Positions 1 through 5,124 of a DNA stretch of 9,897 bases are shown in pieces. The stretch is from the NCBI GenBank assembly GCA_045126355.1, contig JBGVOE010000139.1, positions 1 to 9,897 on the forward strand. The letters run 5' to 3'. A program made the position numbers and the translations under genes. The stretch is from CAZSIA01 sp045126355. Its GTDB lineage: Bacteria > Bacillota_I > Bacilli_A > Acholeplasmatales > Anaeroplasmataceae. Each line of letters starts with the position of its first letter. Within the stretch, counting starts at the first letter, position 1. A model generated the notes under the pieces. That model saw nothing but the letters and a program-made list of their open reading frames with translations, made no database searches and was not told the origin of the DNA.

Positions 1-57
1 GAGAGCATCTGCCTTACAAGCAGAGGGTCGGCGGTTCGAGCCCGTCATCCTCCACCA
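1..57 (+). tRNA. tRNA-Val (anticodon TAC), 5' end cut off by window edge
   Basis: The 3' part of a tRNA is present: the end of the D stem, an anticodon arm TCTGC/GCAGA around a seven-base loop CTTACAA with anticodon TAC, a T arm with GGCGG/CCGTC stem and TTCGAGC loop, the 3' acceptor strand ATCCTCC, discriminator A and an encoded CCA. Roughly the first 19-20 bases lie outside the window. It is the first visible member of a tRNA array and is 8 bases from tRNA-Thr. The decoding assignment rests on the loop alone but is clear. Confidence 0.93.
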
Positions 58-65
58 TTAAAATT

Positions 66-141
<76 letters not shown>

Positions 142-144
142 TTT

Positions 145-220
145 GTCCCGTTAGCTCAGCCGGTAGAGCACTTGACTTTTAATCAAGGGGTCAGAGATTC
201 GAGTTCTCTACGGGACACCA
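145..220 (+). tRNA. tRNA-Lys (anticodon TTT)
   Basis: A complete cloverleaf: acceptor GTCCCGT/ACGGGAC, anticodon stem CTTGA/TCAAG with loop CTTTTAA (anticodon TTT), fully paired T stem AGAGA/TCTCT, discriminator A and encoded CCA. It is the third gene of the array in the Val-Thr-Lys-Leu order. Confidence 0.97.
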
Positions 221-236
221 CTTATAAATTGGTAAT

Positions 237-323
237 GCCCGGGTGGCGGAATTGGTAGACGCGTTGGACTTAAAATCCAATGTTCGAAAGAACGTGTGGG
301 TTCGACTCCCATCCTGGGTACCA
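237..323 (+). tRNA. tRNA-Leu (anticodon TAA)
   Basis: A class II tRNA with acceptor GCCCGGG/CCTGGGT, anticodon stem TTGGA/TCCAA around CTTAAAA (anticodon TAA) and a long variable arm forming a hairpin (GTTC GAAA GAAC). It has discriminator A and encoded CCA. A T-rich stretch follows, and then the largest spacer (75 bases) of this block, where the equivalent Bacillus array carries five further tRNAs. Confidence 0.97.
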
Positions 324-398
324 TTTTTTGTTTTTATAGATGAAGTTTAAAAAACGGCTTATCATGCTGACAATGTGAGCTTATGTGTTCTAATTTAT

Positions 399-475
399 GG
401 CGGTGTAGCTCAGTTGGCTAGAGCGTTCGGTTCATACCCGAAAGGTCGTGGGTTCGACCCCCTCCGCCGCTACCA
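399..475 (+). tRNA. tRNA-Met, elongator (anticodon CAT)
   Basis: Acceptor GGCGGTG/CGCCGCT, anticodon stem TTCGG/CCGAA with loop TTCATAC (anticodon CAT), encoded CCA. The first acceptor pair is G-U, not the C-A mismatch of an initiator, and the overall sequence resembles the elongator tRNA-Met of Bacillus. The T stem GTGGG/CCCTC contains one U-U opposition at tRNA positions 50-64 (bases 449 and 463). The downstream CAT-anticodon gene at 481 is a different isoacceptor. Confidence 0.93.
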
Positions 476-480
476 TATTT

Positions 481-557
481 GGACCCGTAGCTCAGTTGGT
501 TAGAGCTCCCGGCTCATAACCGGTCGGTCATAGGTTCGAGTCCTATCGGGTCCACCA
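481..557 (+). tRNA. tRNA-Ile2 (anticodon CAT, lysidine type), probable
   Basis: A complete cloverleaf with acceptor GGACCCG/CGGGTCC, anticodon arm CCGG around CTCATAA, a perfectly paired T stem ATAGG/CCTAT and encoded CCA. The CAT anticodon could mean Met, but the acceptor resembles the minor isoleucine tRNA of Bacillus, whose C34 is changed to lysidine by TilS to read AUA. The Met-Ile-Ser order matches known arrays in Bacillus and Mycoplasma. The isoleucine identity is therefore an inference from similarity and order. The tRNA structure itself is certain. Confidence 0.85.
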
Positions 558-580
558 TTCATCTAAATATTATTAAGTAC

Positions 581-673
581 GGAGAAATACCCAAGTCCGG
601 CTGAAGGGATCGGTCTTGAAAACCGACAGGGGATGAAAGTCTCGCGGGGGTTCGAATCCCTCTTTCTCCGCCA
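581..673 (+). tRNA. tRNA-Ser (anticodon TGA)
   Basis: A class II tRNA with acceptor GGAGAAA/TTTCTCC, anticodon stem TCGGT/ACCGA around CTTGAAA (anticodon TGA), a long variable arm, discriminator G (a serine identity base) and encoded CCA. It is the last gene of the upstream block; a terminator hairpin begins 14 bases after it. Confidence 0.96.
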
Positions 674-686
674 TTTTAAATGAAAC

Positions 687-711
687 GTTATGCTGATGCA
701 TAACTTTTTTT
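687..711 (+). terminator. Intrinsic terminator of the upstream tRNA block
   Basis: The stem GTTATGC/GCATAAC (7 bp) closes a TGAT loop and is followed directly by seven T residues. It lies between tRNA-Ser and the PHP-domain gene and would stop the tRNA transcript before that gene. Confidence 0.85.
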
Positions 712-746
712 ATTTATATTGGAAGTGTGATTTCTGTAATTTTGCA

Positions 747-752
747 TATAAT
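747..752 (+). promoter_or_regulatory. Candidate -10 element for the PHP-domain gene
   Basis: A perfect TATAAT lies after the tRNA terminator and 79 bases before the PHP start codon. No good -35 hexamer sits at normal spacing. An alternative pair is TTGCAT (742-747) with TTATAT (766-771) at 18 bp. In such AT-rich DNA either could be chance; the firm inference is only that the gene needs its own promoter in 712-815. Confidence 0.35.
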
Positions 753-831
753 AAAGTGAATTAAGTTATATTACAGTTACTTTTAATTATTAAATATGTT
801 AAAATTTACAATGTGAAAAGAGGTGTTTTAA

Positions 832-1662
832 ATGAAAGCTAATTATCATACACATTTATCTTTATGTGGTCATGCGGTTGGAATGAGTGAAGATTACGTT
901 AAAGTTGCAATTGAATCTGGGTATGAAGAATTAGGTATGAGTGATCATGGTCCTATTAAACCAGAGTTTATGACAGAAGAAGAATTTAAATATAATTGGT
1001 TAGAACGCCAAATGACATACGATGAATTTTTAAATGTATATTTACCGGATTGCATTAATGTTAAAAATAAATATTCTGATTTAATTAAGTTTCACATCGG
1101 TATTGAAATAGAATATCTATATCCTTTTCATGAATATTATGTTAATTTACGTGAAAAACTAGACTATATGAATTTAGCAGTTCATTTTTATTATCATAAT
1201 AATAAATTAACAAATTCATTTGATGATGTTACTTATGAAAATGTATATAGTTATGCACTTACCGCTAAGAAAGCAATGGAAACAGGATTATTTAATATAA
1301 TGGTTCATCCAGATGTATTTATGTATCATTATAAAAGTTATGATGGAAAAGCGACTTTTGATGGTGAATGTGAAAAAGCTGCTCGTTTAATTATTGAAAG
1401 TGCAATCGAAAATAATGTTTATTTAGAAATCAATGTTGGTGGATTATTTAAAGTTACTTCTAATAAAAAAGAAGTGGGTGGTTTTGCTTATCCAAGAGAT
1501 GAATTTTGGAAAATAGTTTCTGAATATAAAGATGCTAAAGTAGTAATTGGAGTTGATGCTCATTCTCCTTTACAATTGATTTCAAATGAGATAAATTTAG
1601 CATATGAATTTGCAAAAAAGCATAATATTACTGTGTTAGAAAAAGTAGAAACAATTGGCTAA
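832..1662 (+). CDS. PHP-domain phosphoesterase, histidinol-phosphatase (HisK/HisJ) family
   Basis: A 276-residue cytoplasmic protein of the PHP metal-dependent phosphoesterase superfamily, close in length to the usual 260-270. Metal-binding motifs appear in family order: H6-x-H8 with C12-G-H14, D38-H39 in a GMSDHG motif, E92 in GIEIEY, H118 in AVHF, H159-P-D161, E199 in LEIN and D242-A-H244-S-P. All expected ligands are present, so an active trinuclear-type site is likely. Family members hydrolyse L-histidinol phosphate, but no histidine-biosynthesis gene is nearby, so another phosphomonoester substrate is possible. The start is fixed by AGAGGTG (819-825), six bases upstream. The gene stands alone between two tRNA blocks, with a terminator before and after it. 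Confidence 0.88.
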   Translation: MKANYHTHLSLCGHAVGMSEDYVKVAIESGYEELGMSDHGPIKPEFMTEEEFKYNWLERQMTYDEFLNVYLPDCINVKNKYSDLIKFHIGIEIEYLYPFHEYYVNLREKLDYMNLAVHFYYHNNKLTNSFDDVTYENVYSYALTAKKAMETGLFNIMVHPDVFMYHYKSYDGKATFDGECEKAARLIIESAIENNVYLEINVGGLFKVTSNKKEVGGFAYPRDEFWKIVSEYKDAKVVIGVDAHSPLQLISNEINLAYEFAKKHNITVLEKVETIG

Positions 1663-1685
1663 CTAAAGTTAGCCGATTGATTTTT
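1652..1685 (+). terminator. Intrinsic terminator overlapping the PHP gene stop codon
   Basis: A 12-bp stem (1652-1663 with 1668-1679, one G-U pair) closes a four-base TAAA loop and is followed by ATTTTT. The left arm contains the last codons and the TAA stop (1660-1662), so translation and termination share the same bases. It separates the PHP transcript from the downstream tRNA promoter. Confidence 0.85.
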
Positions 1686-1722
1686 AAAAAAATAAAAAAA
1701 TCAACAAAAAAATGTAAAAAAA
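1686..1722 (+). promoter_or_regulatory. Phased A-tracts, probable UP element / curved DNA
   Basis: Four runs of exactly seven A start at 1686, 1694, 1706 and 1716, ending 3 bases before the -35 hexamer of the fMet-Asp-Phe promoter. Starts are 8, 12 and 10 bases apart, close to the helical repeat. Such A-tracts bend DNA and can bind the RNA polymerase alpha C-terminal domain upstream of stable-RNA promoters. The function is inferred. Confidence 0.5.
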
Positions 1723-1725
1723 TAC

Positions 1726-1754
1726 TTGCATTTTATCTATATATATAGTAGAAT
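1726..1754 (+). promoter_or_regulatory. Promoter of the fMet-Asp-Phe tRNA block
   Basis: TTGCAT (1726-1731) and TAGAAT (1749-1754) are separated by exactly 17 bp, a near-consensus housekeeping promoter. The predicted transcript start near 1761 leaves a leader of about 24 bases before tRNA-fMet. That leader is largely taken up by a small hairpin CGGTGA/TCACCG (1764-1778). Confidence 0.75.
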
Positions 1755-1784
1755 AATTAAGCACGGTGAAAATCACCGATATAT

Positions 1785-1860
1785 CGCGGGATAGAGCAGC
1801 TGGTAGCTCGCGGGGCTCATAACCCCGAGGTCGTTGGTTCAAATCCTTCTCCCGCAACCA
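1785..1860 (+). tRNA. Initiator tRNA-fMet (anticodon CAT)
   Basis: The acceptor arm begins with the C1-A72 mismatch diagnostic of bacterial initiators (CGCGGGA/TCCCGCA). The anticodon stem CGGGG/CCCCG ends in the three G-C pairs next to the CTCATAA loop that direct the tRNA to the ribosomal P site. D stem GAGC/GCTC is perfect and CCA is encoded. The T stem is odd: GTTGG/CCTTC leaves U-U oppositions at positions 50-64 (1834/1848) and 51-63 (1835/1847). All other initiator hallmarks are intact, so a functional gene is likely. It is first in its transcript, with tRNA-Asp 4 bases away. Confidence 0.95.
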
Positions 1861-1864
1861 AAAT

Positions 1865-1941
1865 GGTCTGGTGGTGTAGTTGGTTAACATGTCAGTCTGT
1901 CACACTGGAGATCGCGGGTTCGAGTCCCGTCCAGACCGCCA
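1865..1941 (+). tRNA. tRNA-Asp (anticodon GTC)
   Basis: Acceptor GGTCTGG/CCAGACC, anticodon stem TCAGT/ACTGG (one G-U) around CTGTCAC (anticodon GTC), T loop TTCGAGT, discriminator G and encoded CCA. It lies between fMet and Phe in the standard Bacilli order. Confidence 0.96.
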
Positions 1942-1956
1942 ACTTAATAAAAATGT

Positions 1957-2032
1957 GGCTCGGTAGCTCAGTAGGTAGAGCACAGGACTGAAAATCCTGG
2001 TGTCGGCGGTTCGATCCCGCCCTGAGCCACCA
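1957..2032 (+). tRNA. tRNA-Phe (anticodon GAA)
   Basis: Acceptor GGCTCGG/CTGAGCC, anticodon arm AGGA/TCCT around CTGAAAA (anticodon GAA), a perfect T stem GGCGG/CCGCC, discriminator A and encoded CCA. It is the last tRNA of the block. Confidence 0.97.
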
Positions 2033-2054
2033 TTTTTTTATATTAAAAACTATT

Positions 2055-2086
2055 ATAAACAATTTAAAAAATTGTTTATTTTTTTT
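2055..2086 (+). terminator. Intrinsic terminator after tRNA-Phe
   Basis: A 10-bp AT-rich stem (ATAAACAATT at 2055-2064 with AATTGTTTAT at 2070-2079) closes a TAAAA loop and runs into a T tract to 2086. The stem has only one G-C pair, but the long T run and the position favour termination. Confidence 0.7.
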
Positions 2087-2112
2087 GCAAAAAAAAATTA
2101 AATAAAATGAGG

Positions 2113-2127
2113 ATGTAAGCGTTTTCG
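2113..2127 (+). promoter_or_regulatory. cre-like operator 1 (CcpA / LacI family)
   Basis: TGTAAGCGTTTTCG at 2114-2127 fits 13 of 14 positions of the cre consensus TGWAANCGNTNWCA, failing only at the last base. The central CG is typical of LacI-family operators. It lies far upstream of oppA, about 65 bases before the candidate TATAAT. Confidence 0.5.
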
Positions 2128-2171
2128 AATGTTTTTTTTACACAATCTGTAGAAAAAAGAAGGATGAGACA

Positions 2172-2199
2172 TTAATTCCAATTTAAGTTCAAATATAAT
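2172..2199 (+). promoter_or_regulatory. Candidate promoter with perfect -10
   Basis: TATAAT at 2194-2199 is preceded at 16 bp by TTAATT (2172-2177), a weak -35 matching three of six consensus bases. The predicted start near 2206 would place the following hairpins at the 5' end of a transcript. It is supported mainly by the -10 and by the downstream terminator-like structure. Confidence 0.35.
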
Positions 2200-2205
2200 T
2201 GATTT

Positions 2206-2297
2206 TCATATTTTATTAGAGTTACTGGCTACTAATACACGCGCGTCGCGCGCAAAGAGAGCTTAAATTACACATTTTATAAAATAGTGTAATTTTT
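2206..2297 (+). ncRNA. Possible short structured RNA or attenuated leader upstream of oppA
   Basis: From the predicted start, the roughly 92-base RNA could form a weak TTAG/CTAA hairpin (2217-2236), a GC-only hairpin CGCGC/GCGCG with GTC loop (2240-2252), and a long hairpin with T tract (2265-2297). No coding potential or known RNA family was recognised. It could be an independent small RNA, or a 5' leader that ends transcription early unless conditions allow read-through into oppA. Confidence 0.3.
2265..2297 (+). terminator. Terminator-like hairpin in the oppA upstream region
   Basis: AAATTACAC (2265-2273) pairs with GTGTAATTT (2287-2295), and the inner ATTTTATAAAAT can extend the stem past one bulged A. 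A run of T (2293-2297) follows. It lies about 155 bases before oppA, so it would end a short upstream transcript or attenuate a longer one. Confidence 0.55.
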
Positions 2298-2350
2298 CAA
2301 AAACATCTGCATATATTAGTAAAAAAACAAGAATTTATCTAAAAAAAGTC

Positions 2351-2368
2351 AATGAATACGTTTTCATT
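2351..2368 (+). promoter_or_regulatory. cre-like operator 2 (CcpA / LacI family)
   Basis: TGAATACGTTTTCA (2353-2366) fits 13 of 14 positions of the cre consensus. The full 18-base site is a dyad around the central CG, with eight of nine symmetric pairs (AATGAA...TTCATT). It is about 24 bases upstream of the proximal promoter candidate, and adjoins an alternative -35 (TTGTGC, 2367-2372), so either activation or repression is possible. Confidence 0.6.
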
Positions 2369-2389
2369 GTGCAAAACGATAAATTTATA

Positions 2390-2418
2390 TTGAATTATTG
2401 CTATGGATGGATTAAAAT
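2390..2418 (+). promoter_or_regulatory. Candidate proximal promoter of oppA
   Basis: TTGAAT (2390-2395) and TAAAAT (2413-2418) are separated by 17 bp, matching four and five of six consensus bases. The predicted start near 2425 gives a leader of about 30 bases containing the oppA ribosome binding site. Alternative: TTGTGC (2367-2372) with TTGAAT (2390-2395), also at 17 bp. Confidence 0.45.
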
Positions 2419-2453
2419 CTTAGTAAATTCATTAAAAGAAAGGGAGAGTTATT

Positions 2454-4988
2454 ATGAAATTAATGAAAAAATTAGTGTGTTTAACATTAGCTGCTGTTGC
2501 TGTTGTTACTGTTGCTGCTTGTGATAATACAGATTATTCAAGTACATTACATACTTACAACTCATACGTTAGTGTTTCACCATCAAACTGGAACGAATTA
2601 ACATATAAAGATAACAATGATACTACAGTTATGGGTTATATCGGAAGTTCATTCTTCTCATATGATTATAAATTTGATGAAAATGGAGAAGTCGTTCCAA
2701 ACGATTATGAAGTGGTATATAGTGCTGCCACTAAATTAGAAGACGTTTCTGCAGATTATGTTGGACATGATGTTTTCCAAGTTGAAGAAGGTTCAACAGG
2801 TTATGCTTATAAAATAACTTTACGTGAAGATTTAAAATGGCAAAACGGTGATCCAATTAAAGCAGAAGATTTCGTTTATACAATGGAACAACAATTAGAT
2901 CCAGCATTCAAGAACTATAGAGCTGATAGCTTCTATAATGGTGCTTTAGAACTTCAAAATGCTAAAGCTTACTTCATGCAAGGTGATAAAGGTTGGTTTG
3001 CTGCATCTACTGCTTATTCTACATATTCTGAAGATTTAGATTCTAAATTATATTTCTCTATCGGTAGTCTTGTTGCTAAAGATGAAGAAATTTACACTAA
3101 AGAAGATGGTACTGTAATTTACGGTGACGGTGCAAAAGCTAAATCATACATTAGAAGTTGGTTAGAAAGTCAATTAGGAACTGATGAATTTAATGCTGCT
3201 CAAGCTGCTAGCGTTTTAACTTCAAACTTCTTGAAAGACTTAGATCCAGCAAAACTTGCTGCTTTAGAAGGTAAAACTTTAGCAGAAATTAAAGCTGATG
3301 CTGAAATGAAGGCTGTATGGGACGCGGTTATTGGTTGGTGGCAAACTGAACCAAACGAAGAATTACATTTCTTTGCTGCAGAATATACATTCCCTGCAGT
3401 TGATTTTAATACAGTTGGTATTTTCGTAGGAGATACTGATTATGAATTAATTATCGTTTTAGCAAAACCATTACATTTATTAAAAGAAGATGGTTCATTA
3501 TCATATAAAGCTGCATACAACTTATCAAGTTTACCATTAGTTCATAGAGCTACATATGAAGAATGCAAACGTGAACCAGTTGAAGGTAATACATTATGGA
3601 CATCTGTATATAATTCAAGCGTTGATACAACAATGAGTTGGGGTCCATATAAATTAACTGAATTCCAACACGATAAACAATTTGTTCTTGAAAGAAATAC
3701 AGAATGGTTTGCATATAGTTTACCTGAAAATGAAGGTTTATATCAAACAGATAGAATTGTTTATGACATTATCAAGGAATGGAACACTGCATGGATGGCA
3801 TTCCAAAAAGGTCAAATAGATGAAATTGGTATTGATGTAACAATCGCTCAAGATTACAAAAATAGTGAACAAGCAATCTATACACCAGATGACTATGTTG
3901 GTTCATTACAATTACAATCAAATGTTGAAGCTTTAGAAACAAGAGAATTAGAAGCAAATGACGGTATGGATAGATCATTATTAGCTTATCCAGAATTCAG
4001 AAAAGCATTATCTTTATCTATTGATAGAGCTGACTATAACAACAAATGCACTACTGCTTCAAAAACAGGTTTAGGTTTATTCACAGGTATTCATTATTAT
4101 GACGTAGAAAACGGTGGAGCTTACCGTTATACTGACCCTGCAAGACAAGTGTTATGTGATGTTTATGGTGTTGATGCTACTAAATTTGACAGTTTAACTC
4201 AAGCAGAAGCATCAATTACAGGTTATGATTTAACTCAAGCTAAAGAATTAGTTAAATCTGCTGTTGCAAAAGCAATTGCTGATGGTAAATATGAAGCAGG
4301 TAAAAAAATATATATTGAATTTGGTTCAGGTGCAGTAAATGAAACTGTTCAAAGACGTTTTGATTATATCAAAGGTGCATGGGAAACATTATTTGTTGGT
4401 ACTCCTCTAGAAGGAAAATTAGAAATGGTAATCAAAGATTATGCTGATAAATGGGCAGATGACTTCCGTGACGGTGCATATGATGTATGTATGGGTGGAT
4501 GGACAGGTGCAGCTTGGGACCCAGGATACTTCTTATTAGCGTATATTAGTCCTGATTACATGTTCTCTAAAGCATGGAATACTGCAGAACATATGATGAC
4601 ATTCACTTTAGAAGGTGCTGGAGAAGATGGAGCAGATGTTACTAAAACATTAAGCATCTTAGAATGGTATGACATCTTAAATGGTCAACATGAACCTACT
4701 ACAGACGATGTAGTATATGACTGGAGTGACGGTGCAGTTGAAACTGATAAACGTTTAAAATTAATCGCTGCAATCGAAGGTGAAGTATTAAAACAATACT
4801 ATACAGTTCCTCTAAACTATAGCTTCGGTGCTTCATTAATTACTTACAAATGGGATTTCATTTCACGTGATTACAACACATTCATGAGTTATGGAGGATT
4901 AAAATATATCACTTATAACTACACTGATGGTGAATGGTTAAAATTTGTTAAGAAAGACAATAATGGTACTTTAAATTATAAAGACTAA
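2454..4988 (+). CDS. oppA: Oligopeptide/dipeptide ABC transporter substrate-binding lipoprotein, enlarged
   Basis: An 844-residue extracytoplasmic binding protein of the SBP family 5 (OppA/DppA) that captures peptides for the membrane complex. The N-terminus is a lipoprotein signal: MKLMKK, a hydrophobic stretch and lipobox V-A-A-C with the lipidated Cys at 23. Family landmarks include LREDLKWQNGDPI (123-135), WGPYKLTEF (396-404), FRKALSLSIDR (515-525) and YDVCMGGW...DPGYFL (677-693). Typical OppA proteins have about 540-600 residues. Much of the excess lies around 173-320, between the first lobe strand and the VGIFVG segment, and does not resemble the family. The start at 2454 is chosen over the ATG four codons later because AGGGAG (2441-2446) is seven bases from it. 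Substrate specificity cannot be read from the sequence; peptides are the family default. Confidence 0.92.
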   Translation: MKLMKKLVCLTLAAVAVVTVAACDNTDYSSTLHTYNSYVSVSPSNWNELTYKDNNDTTVMGYIGSSFFSYDYKFDENGEVVPNDYEVVYSAATKLEDVSADYVGHDVFQVEEGSTGYAYKITLREDLKWQNGDPIKAEDFVYTMEQQLDPAFKNYRADSFYNGALELQNAKAYFMQGDKGWFAASTAYSTYSEDLDSKLYFSIGSLVAKDEEIYTKEDGTVIYGDGAKAKSYIRSWLESQLGTDEFNAAQAASVLTSNFLKDLDPAKLAALEGKTLAEIKADAEMKAVWDAVIGWWQTEPNEELHFFAAEYTFPAVDFNTVGIFVGDTDYELIIVLAKPLHLLKEDGSLSYKAAYNLSSLPLVHRATYEECKREPVEGNTLWTSVYNSSVDTTMSWGPYKLTEFQHDKQFVLERNTEWFAYSLPENEGLYQTDRIVYDIIKEWNTAWMAFQKGQIDEIGIDVTIAQDYKNSEQAIYTPDDYVGSLQLQSNVEALETRELEANDGMDRSLLAYPEFRKALSLSIDRADYNNKCTTASKTGLGLFTGIHYYDVENGGAYRYTDPARQVLCDVYGVDATKFDSLTQAEASITGYDLTQAKELVKSAVAKAIADGKYEAGKKIYIEFGSGAVNETVQRRFDYIKGAWETLFVGTPLEGKLEMVIKDYADKWADDFRDGAYDVCMGGWTGAAWDPGYFLLAYISPDYMFSKAWNTAEHMMTFTLEGAGEDGADVTKTLSILEWYDILNGQHEPTTDDVVYDWSDGAVETDKRLKLIAAIEGEVLKQYYTVPLNYSFGASLITYKWDFISRDYNTFMSYGGLKYITYNYTDGEWLKFVKKDNNGTLNYKD

Positions 4989-5012
4989 TTTATAGTATAT
5001 TACGAATATTCT

Positions 5013-5047
5013 AATGTGGGACAATGAACTTCATTGTTCCACATTTT
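5013..5047 (+). terminator. Strong hairpin after oppA, partial terminator or mRNA stabiliser
   Basis: A 15-bp stem with one G-U pair (5013-5027 with 5031-5045) closes a three-base ACT loop, followed by only a short T run (to 5047). Located 25 bases after the oppA stop, it resembles the hairpins that let a binding-protein gene be expressed above its permease genes, by partial termination or by protecting the oppA mRNA 3' end. Confidence 0.7.
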
Positions 5048-5053
5048 AATCGT

Positions 5054-5100
5054 AATTTAATGGTTAAAATGATGTTTTAACCATTAAATTTTGGTTAAAA
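5054..5100 (+). promoter_or_regulatory. Second oppA-oppB hairpin with an alternative pairing
   Basis: A perfect 16-bp inverted repeat (5054-5069 with 5075-5090, loop TGATG) is followed by a direct repeat of TGGTTAAAAT (5061-5070 and 5092-5101). The middle strand TTTTAACCA (5075-5083) can therefore pair either with the upstream copy or with 5092-5100, in mutually exclusive hairpins. The second option ends ten bases before the oppB ribosome binding site. This could be an attenuator-like switch or a DNA operator; function is inferred. Confidence 0.5.
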
Positions 5101-5124
5101 TATATCAAAAAGGAGAATGATATT

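Larger units (their letters stand above)
2087..2453 (+). promoter_or_regulatory. Gene-free upstream region of oppA
   Basis: These 367 bases carry no credible gene; the only ATG-started frames are under 15 codons and lack ribosome binding sites. The region holds two cre-like operators about 240 bases apart, a TATAAT element, a GC-only hairpin, a hairpin with T tract, and a second promoter candidate close to oppA. The combination suggests layered control of the opp operon. No known riboswitch or T-box consensus was recognised. Confidence 0.55.

Noticed and set aside
367..394. Promoter-like CTGACA (367-372) and TCTAAT (389-394) with 16 bp spacing in the Leu-Met tRNA spacer
   Set aside because: The predicted start would fall at or inside the mature 5' end of tRNA-Met (399), leaving no leader. 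The spacing to the gene makes a real promoter unlikely.
324..398. Remnant of deleted tRNA genes in the long Leu-Met spacer
   Set aside because: I looked for leftover T-loop, CCA or anticodon-arm fragments and saw none convincing. The spacer is AT-rich without tRNA-like pairing.
1684..1890. A 68-codon minus-strand reading frame
   Set aside because: It runs antisense through tRNA-fMet, its promoter and the A-tracts. Its composition simply mirrors the tRNA sequence, and no ribosome binding site or protein family is apparent.
2206..2297. Known riboswitch, T-box, preQ1 element or signal recognition particle RNA
   Set aside because: The conserved core sequences of these classes as I know them are not present, so only a generic structured-RNA call is justified.
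3772..3978. A minus-strand reading frame inside oppA
   Set aside because: It lies fully within the strongly supported oppA frame and its low-complexity Leu/His-rich product is an antisense by-product of that coding sequence.
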